Below, in pieces: positions 1 to 5,842 of a DNA stretch of 51,662 nucleotides (position 1 is its first letter; each line of letters begins with the position of its first letter). This DNA comes from JAVVHH01 sp032249615. Lineage in GTDB: Bacteria > Pseudomonadota > Alphaproteobacteria > Acetobacterales > Acetobacteraceae. Below the pieces are notes generated by a model. The model saw only the letters and a program-made list of their open reading frames with translations, was not told the DNA's origin and did not search any database. A program made the position numbers and the translations under genes. The stretch is from positions 1-51,662 of the forward strand of contig JAVVHH010000006.1 in NCBI GenBank assembly GCA_032249615.1, read 5' to 3'.

Positions 1-141
1 GTCGGCCGGATCCACTTTGGCGTGCTCGAGTGCCGCCTTGATCGCGTCGGCGCCGAGGACGTGGGCGGGGATGTTCCCGAGCGCGCCGTTGAAGCTGCCG
101 ACGGGTGTGCGCATGGCGGAGACGATAACGACATCTTCCAT
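1..141 (-). CDS. phaA: Acetyl-CoA acetyltransferase (thiolase), N-terminal part
   Basis: The first 47 codons of a thiolase run off the left edge of the window. The start MEDVVIVSAMRTPVGSFNG is the classical thiolase N-terminus, with the conserved RTPxGxFxG segment. A strong ribosome site (GGGAGG) lies 7 nt before the ATG at 141. The enzyme condenses two acetyl-CoA to acetoacetyl-CoA, the first step of polyhydroxybutyrate synthesis. The divergent neighbour is the PHB regulator phaR, which supports a biosynthetic phaA role over a purely catabolic atoB role. The active-site cysteines lie outside the window, so the exact thiolase class is inferred from context. Confidence 0.88.
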   Translation of the reverse strand, partial: MEDVVIVSAMRTPVGSFNGALGNIPAHVLGADAIKAALEHAKVDPAD

Positions 142-290
142 TGTTGGACCTCCCTTAATACCTATCGAAGATAGAGGCTCGCCCGCCCTCTCACCAGTGG
201 AGCGCCGGTTGCCGCAGCGATGCTGATTCGGGTCTTTCGTTTATGCTGCAACTGCGTGCTATACGAAACGCCCATTCGCACGAGGTTACC

Positions 291-1073
291 ATGGCTGATA
301 CGCCGTCGATACCGCCGGAGCAGACGGAAGCTACCCAAGCGGTTGCGGCAAAGAACACCGTGGTCGTGAAGAAGTATGCCAACCGGCGGCTCTACAATAC
401 GGAAACGTCGAGCTACATCACGCTCGACAATTTGGCCGAAATGATTAGGGCCGGCCGAGATTTCGTCGTGTTCGACGCGAAATCCGGCGACGACATCACG
501 CGCGGCGTGCTGACGCAGATCATCGTCGAGGAAGAGAGCAAGGGCAGCGCCATGCTGCCCACGGCGTTCCTGCGGCAGCTGATCGGGTTTTACGGCGGCA
601 ATCTCGAGGGCGTCGTGCCCCGTTATCTCGAATTCTCGATGAGCAGCTTCGCCCGCCAGCAACAACAGGTCCGGGCCGTGGTGGAGCGGACGTTCAGCCC
701 GTTCCTGCCGCCGAGCGTCGAGGAGATGAACCGTCAGAACATGGCGCTGTTCGAGCGCGCCGTCAGCATGTGGAACCCGTTCGCCCGGGGTAGCGAGGCG
801 AGCGCGCCGGAGCCGGCCGCGCAGCATTCCACCGAAACTGCCGCAGCGCCGGAGATGAGCGTGGCGCAGCAGGCCGACCAGGCGGAACTGGCGTGGCTGC
901 GGACCGAGATCGAGAGCTTGCGGCGGCAACTGGCGGCGGCGCACGCGGCTGCCGTGGTGCCGCCGCCGGCCACGTCGCCGGTGCCGGAGAACCTGCGACG
1001 GGACCCGGTGATGGTCTCGGAGTCGGCCGGGAGCAAGCCGATGCGTCGGGTCGGGCGCAAGTCGGAAGGCTAA
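291..1073 (+). CDS. phaR: Polyhydroxyalkanoate synthesis repressor PhaR
   Basis: A 260-aa DNA-binding regulator that in known PhaR proteins represses phasin genes and senses PHB granules. The N-terminal PHB_acc_N domain is unmistakable: VVKKYANRRLYNTETSSYIT at about residues 25-44, followed by DITRGVLTQIIVEEE. The PHB_acc segment follows (AFLRQLIGFYGG near residue 95), then a Pro/Ala-rich region and a short predicted coiled coil (LAWLRTEIESLRRQLAAA). An in-frame ATG exists at 243, but 291 is preferred because GAGGT sits 5 nt upstream of it. It is divergent from the thiolase gene, so regulator and target pathway share one intergenic region. Confidence 0.95.
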   Translation: MADTPSIPPEQTEATQAVAAKNTVVVKKYANRRLYNTETSSYITLDNLAEMIRAGRDFVVFDAKSGDDITRGVLTQIIVEEESKGSAMLPTAFLRQLIGFYGGNLEGVVPRYLEFSMSSFARQQQQVRAVVERTFSPFLPPSVEEMNRQNMALFERAVSMWNPFARGSEASAPEPAAQHSTETAAAPEMSVAQQADQAELAWLRTEIESLRRQLAAAHAAAVVPPPATSPVPENLRRDPVMVSESAGSKPMRRVGRKSEG

Positions 1074-1087
1074 CGGACCTCCACTCC

Positions 1088-1112
1088 GAGACCGGGCGCG
1101 TTGCTCGGCCTC
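1088..1112. terminator. Hairpin between convergent phaR and DUF2125-like gene
   Basis: GAGACCGGGC (1088-1097) and GCTCGGCCTC (1103-1112) form a 10-bp stem with one A-C mismatch, one G-T pair and a 5-nt loop. It lies between the phaR stop (1073) and the stop of the opposing gene (1120), where a bidirectional terminator would be expected. No clear T-tract follows on either strand, so its function is inferred. Confidence 0.4.
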
Positions 1113-1119
1113 AGTCCGT

Positions 1120-2103
1120 TCAGTCCCATACAAGCGGGGCGAGGCGGAGCAGAGGGATGCGCGCGACGATCACGGTCCCGTCTTGGACCGTGATCGGCAG
1201 CGTGACCGGGCCGCCGCGGGCGGGGGCGGCGAGGATCGCGAGGATGGCTTGGGCGGCGGTCGCGGCGGTTCGCGTGATTGCGCCGGACTGCGCGAGTTGA
1301 TCGGTGACGGTGGCCAGGCCGGTCGCGGTGATCTGGCCGGTGACGGCGGGCTGGAGCGCCGGGTCGAGCATGAGGGTGGCGTGGCCGGTCGCGGCCAGCG
1401 CGCCCCATCGTAGCGAGAGCAAGTCGAGTTGAAGCTTCCCGCCGCTGGCGCGCCAGGCTTGGGCGCTGGCGGAGGCGGTCGCCTTCGGTATGATCGGCGG
1501 GCTGATCTGTCCGTCGAGCCGTACCGCGTCGATGGGAGGAATGGGCTGGAAGGCGGGTCCGGTCAGCCCGAGGCCGGACAGGTCGGCGGCGAAGGCGTCG
1601 GGCTGGAGCAGCAGCGTGGCCGCGGCGATCGTGATGGGGCCGGATGGCGCGGCGACCTCGAGGGCGGCGGCGGTGATGCGGGCCGGGTCGCGGGCGGTGA
1701 GGTCGATCAGGGCGAGAAGGGAGCGCGCGGTGAACGCCACCGGTGGGTCGGCGGCGAAAGCGAGGCTTTGGGCGCCCGATGCCGATACGGTCAGGCGAGT
1801 GGGGTGCCAGGCGGAGAGGCTGAGGGTGGCTCGCGGCGCGGTCCAGGTAAGGGGGGCAAGGATGGCGGCGTCGGTGCGGGCGGTGGCGTCCTCCAGGACG
1901 ATCGCCGCGGCGGTCGGCCAGCCGGCCCAATGCGAAGCGTGAGCCGAGAGCGTCCACCCGGCTGCGACAGAGCTTTCGCGGATGCCGGTCTCCAAACGGT
2001 GGCAGGCGAGGGCCCAGGCGACTGTATCGGTGAGAACGGCCGCAAGCAGGAGCGTGCCGGCGACCCAGTAGCGCCGGCGCTTATGCTGGCGGGTCCGGTC
2101 CAT
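1120..2103 (-). CDS. DUF2125-like envelope protein
   Basis: A 327-aa protein with an N-terminal membrane anchor (basic MDRTRQHKRRRY followed by the hydrophobic WVAGTLLLAAVLTDTVAWAL). The rest is Ala/Thr/Leu-rich with short repeated beta-type segments (LSLSAWHPTRLTVSASG, VTGQITATGLATVTDQL). This matches the DUF2125 family of alphaproteobacteria, which resembles AsmA-like periplasmic beta-rich proteins. The function is unknown. The frame stays open upstream to 2319, but that extension runs through AT-rich DNA with atypical codons, so the ATG at 2103 is chosen. The family assignment is by recognition only. Confidence 0.75.
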   Translation of the reverse strand: MDRTRQHKRRRYWVAGTLLLAAVLTDTVAWALACHRLETGIRESSVAAGWTLSAHASHWAGWPTAAAIVLEDATARTDAAILAPLTWTAPRATLSLSAWHPTRLTVSASGAQSLAFAADPPVAFTARSLLALIDLTARDPARITAAALEVAAPSGPITIAAATLLLQPDAFAADLSGLGLTGPAFQPIPPIDAVRLDGQISPPIIPKATASASAQAWRASGGKLQLDLLSLRWGALAATGHATLMLDPALQPAVTGQITATGLATVTDQLAQSGAITRTAATAAQAILAILAAPARGGPVTLPITVQDGTVIVARIPLLRLAPLVWD

Positions 2104-2381
2104 CGAGATTGGCGGGATTACGGTTGACAGGGCGTATTTTTTGAAACTCGTCCACAGATGCCGAGGCAATACACGGTTTTGTGAGATGAATATGCACCTG
2201 TCCACATACGACATACTTTCAGTTTCGTTACAAAGTGCGGCATTTCGTGTGATATCAGAGAGTTGCCTTTTTTCGAAAGCTTTGGAACCAAATTGGGTGC
2301 GGCGTCTCAGTATCGTCAAAGGCTTTGTTGCGCGGAGATTCGCAAGCCCGGCGAGTGCGGGAAGGGCCGAGATCCCGGGCT
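2104..2381. other. AT-rich intergenic island with TCCACA motifs
   Basis: This is the longest gene-free stretch in the window (278 bp), lying between the 3' end of plsC and the start of the DUF2125-like gene. It is clearly more AT-rich than its surroundings, with T6 runs near 2131 and 2271. The core TCCACA occurs at 2151-2156 and 2201-2206. A perfect TTATCCACA DnaA box lies at 2404-2412, just inside plsC. It presumably carries the promoter of the minus-strand DUF2125-like gene. No convincing -35/-10 pair could be fixed, and no credible gene was found in it. Confidence 0.5.
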
Positions 2382-3113
2382 CTAGGCAGGTCGATCCACT
2401 GAGTTATCCACAACCGGACGAGACAAGTCGGCCTCCTGCCAGCGCTGTTTCAGCGTGGCGACCAGTTCCGGGCCGCGCAAGTTTGGTGGGATGGGCTCGC
2501 CGACGTGAACGCGGACCAGGCCGGGCCGCTTGACGAAGGCGCGCCGGCTCCAGTAACGCCCGGAGTCGGTCGAGACCGGATAAATGGGCAGCCCGGTCCG
2601 GGCCGCGATCAGGCTGAACCCGCCCCGGACGTCGGCGTCCATGCCGTGCGCGACGCGCGTGCCTTCCGGAAAGATGACGATCTGCCGGCCGGCCGCCTTG
2701 GCGGCGAGGGTGCCGCGGATCAGGGCTCGGACGGCGGCGATGGTGCCGCTGCGATCGACCGGGATCTGACCGGACGCCGACAGCATCGGGCCGAAGAGCG
2801 GAATGTCGGCCAGCTCCGCCTTGAAGATGTAGCTGCATCTCGGCTGGTGCACGACCCAGTTACGGGTGTCGAACGCCGATTGGTGTTGCGAGGCGTGCAG
2901 CGCCGCGCCGGGCGGGAGCCGATCGAGCCCGGTGATCTCCACGTCGATACCGCAGAAGAAGCGTGCGCCCCAGAGCAGGCTGCGGGCCCAGAGCCGCGCA
3001 AAGGCCAGCGCCCGCGAGGGGGCAAAGGCGCGCACGAAGACGCCGATCGCGCCGAGGAGGGCTGTCGCGCCGAAGAACCAGACGTTGAAGATGGCCGAGC
3101 GCAGCACGATCAC
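2382..3113 (-). CDS. plsC: Lysophospholipid (1-acyl-glycerol-3-phosphate) acyltransferase
   Basis: A 243-aa membrane acyltransferase that would transfer an acyl chain to the sn-2 position of lysophosphatidate in phospholipid synthesis. The PlsC motifs are visible: the HX4D box as HQSAFD (about residue 76) and FPEGTR (about residue 149), with LPIYPV after it. One hydrophobic segment precedes the domain (VWFFGATALLGAIGVFV). The ATG overlaps the ydcF stop (ATGA, 3110-3113), so it is translationally coupled as the last gene of ftsE-ftsX-ydcF-plsC. Which acyl acceptor it prefers cannot be read from the sequence. Confidence 0.9.
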   Translation of the reverse strand: MIVLRSAIFNVWFFGATALLGAIGVFVRAFAPSRALAFARLWARSLLWGARFFCGIDVEITGLDRLPPGAALHASQHQSAFDTRNWVVHQPRCSYIFKAELADIPLFGPMLSASGQIPVDRSGTIAAVRALIRGTLAAKAAGRQIVIFPEGTRVAHGMDADVRGGFSLIAARTGLPIYPVSTDSGRYWSRRAFVKRPGLVRVHVGEPIPPNLRGPELVATLKQRWQEADLSRPVVDNSVDRPA

Positions 3114-3703
3114 GGTTTGGATCCCTTCGCCGCCCAGCGATTAAGACCGAGCCAAGCGGCGAGGAACTTATCGTATTCGGAGGCGAGTAGCCGCAACGTC
3201 GGGAGGCCATCGCGGCTCCGCAGCGCCGGGGAGCGAACCGGCACCGGACGCAGCTGAACGTCGGGCAGTTCCCGCCCGATCTCGAGCAAGGCCCGCGCCA
3301 TGTGATAGCCGGCGGTCACGACGATGATGGTGTGCAGGTCGTTTTGCCGCGCCCAGGCCGCCGTCTCGGACGCGTTGCCCACGGTGTCGCTGGCCGCGCG
3401 GCCGATCGTTATCCCCGCCTCGACCACCGACGGGTCGACACGGGCATGGTGCAGCACCTCCGTGAGATCGACGCCGTGCCCCACGCCCGAGACGAGCAGG
3501 CGGGGCGCCTTGCCCCCGGCGAGCAGGCGAAGCGCAGTCTCGATCCGGTCGGCGCCGCCGGTGAGGGCAACGATGCCGTCTGACACCGGAGGATCGGACA
3601 ACGCGAGGCGGGCGTTGCGTTCGAACGCGGTAAACCCAGCGAGCCACACCAACGCAAGGCCGAACAGCCCGAGGAGCGGCCAGGCGAGCCATCGCCATCT
3701 CAC
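3110..3703 (-). CDS. YdcF family (DUF218) membrane protein
   Basis: A 197-aa protein with an N-terminal membrane segment (WLAWPLLGLFGLALVWLAGF) and a DUF218 domain: DGIVALTGGADRIETAL, then LLVSGVGHG, then TIIVVTAGYHMARALLE. DUF218 proteins such as SanA, ElyC and YdcF are linked to envelope integrity and lipid-carrier homeostasis; the chemistry is not settled. The frame is open far upstream, but the GTG at 3703 overlaps the ftsX stop (GTGA) and gives the expected length. It sits between ftsX and plsC, so a cell-envelope role fits. Confidence 0.88.
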   Translation of the reverse strand: MRWRWLAWPLLGLFGLALVWLAGFTAFERNARLALSDPPVSDGIVALTGGADRIETALRLLAGGKAPRLLVSGVGHGVDLTEVLHHARVDPSVVEAGITIGRAASDTVGNASETAAWARQNDLHTIIVVTAGYHMARALLEIGRELPDVQLRPVPVRSPALRSRDGLPTLRLLASEYDKFLAAWLGLNRWAAKGSKP

Positions 3704-4617
3704 GGGAGGCGGCGAAGCCAGCGGCGGACCGTACGGTTCGCCGTGATCCACCCGATCGATGCCGCAAGCGGGGGCAGGCAGGCGACGAGAAGCCAAAGCT
3801 TGAGCGGCATGGCCGTGAGCATGCCGACGACGCCATCCGCGGCGATGCCGTTGCCCAACGGTGCCGCAAGACCGGTCAACCCGGCCAGCACGGGAAGCGC
3901 CGCAAGCGCCCCGAGCGTCGCCCCGAAGCCGGCCAACACCGTCGCGCGCTGGGCAAAGCTGCGTGCGATGAAGCGGTCGGTCGCGCCCAGCCCGTGCACC
4001 GTCTCGATCGCATCCCGCCGCGACGAGAGCCCGGCGCGGGTCGCCACCGCGATCACCGCTACGGCGACGAAGCAAACGACGCCCAATGCCAGGCCGGCGC
4101 ATGCTTGCAGGCTGCGCGCCAGAGCCGTCAGCCGGTTGACCCAGCGGTCATGCTCATCGACCAGCGTTCCCGGAGCGGCGCTTTCCAGCGCGTTCGCCAG
4201 CGCCGCGCCATCCGGGCCGGCGCCGGTAAGGCGGACGTCGATCACGGCTGGCAGCGGAATCGCGATCTCGCCCGACCCCATGCCGAGCCAGGGGCGGAGC
4301 AGGGTGCGCAGTTCGTCGTCGCTCAGGACGTGCGTGCCGCCGACGCCAGCCGTCTTGCCAAGGATGGTCTCGATCCGCTCGAGCCGCGTGCCGCCGTCGG
4401 CGGCGCGCTCGCCGGGCTGCGGCACCTGGACCGTCATCAGCCCGCCCGCGCCCTGCTGCCAATGCTGCGAGAGGGCCGTCGCGCCCAGCGCACCGGCGAG
4501 GGCCAGGGCCGCCAGGAACGTCATGGCGGCGACCAGGGAAGGCAGCAGCCGATCGGAAAGGGCGCGTTTGACCCCGAGATCGTCGAAGCCTGGCGGCCGG
4601 AGCAGGCTCCTAGTCAT
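3700..4617 (-). CDS. ftsX: Cell division protein FtsX
   Basis: A 305-aa integral membrane partner of FtsE. It has a first transmembrane helix (LVAAMTFLAALALAGALGATAL, about residues 28-49), a periplasmic domain of about 120 residues, then three more helices near residues 170-190, 220-245 and 265-290. This is the FtsX topology. The FtsEX complex couples ATP hydrolysis to septal peptidoglycan hydrolysis. It overlaps ftsE by 8 bp and ydcF by 4 bp. Sequence identity to well-studied FtsX is low, as is usual, so the call rests on topology plus the adjacent ftsE. Confidence 0.9.
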   Translation of the reverse strand: MTRSLLRPPGFDDLGVKRALSDRLLPSLVAAMTFLAALALAGALGATALSQHWQQGAGGLMTVQVPQPGERAADGGTRLERIETILGKTAGVGGTHVLSDDELRTLLRPWLGMGSGEIAIPLPAVIDVRLTGAGPDGAALANALESAAPGTLVDEHDRWVNRLTALARSLQACAGLALGVVCFVAVAVIAVATRAGLSSRRDAIETVHGLGATDRFIARSFAQRATVLAGFGATLGALAALPVLAGLTGLAAPLGNGIAADGVVGMLTAMPLKLWLLVACLPPLAASIGWITANRTVRRWLRRLP

Positions 4618-5278
4618 CGCGGATCAGTTGCCCTTCATGCAGGCGGAGCGTGTGCGCGGGATAGCGGTGGACCATGGCGGCGTTGTGCGTGGCGACGAGG
4701 ACGGTCGTGCCGAGCCGGTTGAGCTCGTGCAAGAGCCGCATCAGCCGCTCCGCCTGCTGCTCATCGAGGTTGCCGGTGGGCTCGTCGGCCAGCAGCAAAA
4801 GGGGGCGGGCGACGACGGCGCGGGCGATGGCCACGCGCTGCTGTTCGCCGCCCGAGAGCTCGGCGGGCCGGGACGTCAGCTTGCGTGCCAATCCGACCCA
4901 GTCGAGCAGCTCGACCGCGTCGACCCGGATCTGCCCCTCGGGCCGGCCCGCGATCCGCAGCGGGAGGGCCACGTTGTCGTACACCGACAAATGCGGCAGC
5001 AGCCGGAAATCCTGGAACACCATGCCGATCCGGCGGCGCAGGGCCGGCAGGTCGCGCCGGCGCGCCCGCGCGATGTCGCATCCCAGGAGGTTGAGGCGAC
5101 CCTGGGTCGGCAGAGCCGAGAGCGAGAGCAGCCGCAGCAGGCTGGTCTTTCCGGCGCCGGAGTCGCCGAGCAGCCAGCGGAAGCCGCCCTCCGGCACTTC
5201 GAAGCTGAGTTCCTGAAGCACGGCGGCGCGGGCTGGCCCCGTTCCAAACTCGAGTCCGACCTGTTCCAGCCGCACCAT
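4610..5278 (-). CDS. ftsE: Cell division ATP-binding protein FtsE
   Basis: A 222-aa ABC ATPase with all core motifs: Walker A GDSGAGKTS (about residue 38), Q-loop VFQDFRLLPH, signature LSGGEQQRVAIARA and Walker B LLLLADEPTGNLDEQQ, plus the switch His in VATHN. It is about the usual FtsE length and directly precedes ftsX with an 8-bp overlap. It acts on the cytoplasmic face of FtsX at the septum. It is the first gene of the ftsEX-ydcF-plsC run and is divergent from the zinc-ribbon gene across 129 bp. Confidence 0.94.
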   Translation of the reverse strand: MVRLEQVGLEFGTGPARAAVLQELSFEVPEGGFRWLLGDSGAGKTSLLRLLSLSALPTQGRLNLLGCDIARARRRDLPALRRRIGMVFQDFRLLPHLSVYDNVALPLRIAGRPEGQIRVDAVELLDWVGLARKLTSRPAELSGGEQQRVAIARAVVARPLLLLADEPTGNLDEQQAERLMRLLHELNRLGTTVLVATHNAAMVHRYPAHTLRLHEGQLIRDD

Positions 5279-5407
5279 CCCGATCCGCCGCTCCCTCGTC
5301 CGCTGTCCGGCCGACGGCGTTGTGCCATGCCTGCCGGGTTTGCGGAATCCTCGCCGGGACGCCGCCAGCGGCTATTCAGCTCAGGCTGGGGCTAGTATCA
5401 CGAAAGG

Positions 5408-5842
5408 ATGAGGATAGCCTGTCCGGTTTGCAACGCGACCTACCAGGTGCCGGACGCGCAGCTGAGCGCGGGCCGGACGGTGCGGTGCGCCCGATGCGCC
5501 AGCGACTGGACGCCGATCGAGGCCGAGCCGGAGCCCGAACCGGAGATCCCCGAAGCAGCGGCAAACCCGCAATTGGCCGAGGCGCTGGCCAGGGCGATGC
5601 CGGAGCGCATGGCCCTGGAGGATATCGCATCGGAGCCACCGGGCGGTGCGCAGCCTGAGCCTGCTCGCCGCGGTTGGTTGCTGGCGATCGCGTGGGTGTT
5701 GAGCTTGGTTCTGGTGGGCGCGGCCCTGGCGTTTCTGTTCGCCAGGAGGGAGGAGGTCATGCGTGTGTGGCCTCCCAGCGTCCGCGCTTACGCGCTGCTC
5801 GGGCTCGCGGGCGGGCCGGTCGCGTCAGAACGGATTAAGTAG
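5408..5842 (+). CDS. Zinc-ribbon (MJ0042-type) membrane protein
   Basis: A 144-aa protein beginning with a zinc ribbon, MRIACPVCNATYQVPDAQL...VRCARC, two CxxC knuckles typical of the MJ0042/zinc_ribbon_5 family. An acidic Glu/Pro linker follows, then one transmembrane helix near residues 90-112 (WLLAIAWVLSLVLVGAALAFLF). In alphaproteobacteria this architecture is commonly found beside ftsEX; its role is unknown. GAAAGG precedes the ATG. Its last 18 bp overlap the end of the convergent TIGR02302 gene. Confidence 0.8.
   Translation: MRIACPVCNATYQVPDAQLSAGRTVRCARCASDWTPIEAEPEPEPEIPEAAANPQLAEALARAMPERMALEDIASEPPGGAQPEPARRGWLLAIAWVLSLVLVGAALAFLFARREEVMRVWPPSVRAYALLGLAGGPVASERIK

Noticed and set aside
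2104..2319. N-terminal extension of the DUF2125-like protein to 2319
   Set aside because: The added 72 residues come from AT-rich DNA with atypical codon use, and the membrane anchor begins right after the ATG at 2103.
2141..2533. Plus-strand open frame of 130 codons across the AT-rich island
   Set aside because: It overlaps the end of plsC, changes composition half-way and has no ribosome site or recognisable domain.
3743..5395. Long plus-strand open frame of 550 codons opposite ftsX/ftsE
   Set aside because: It is antisense to two well-supported overlapping genes, and its translation is low-complexity Arg/Ser/Pro-rich without domains, a normal by-product of high GC.
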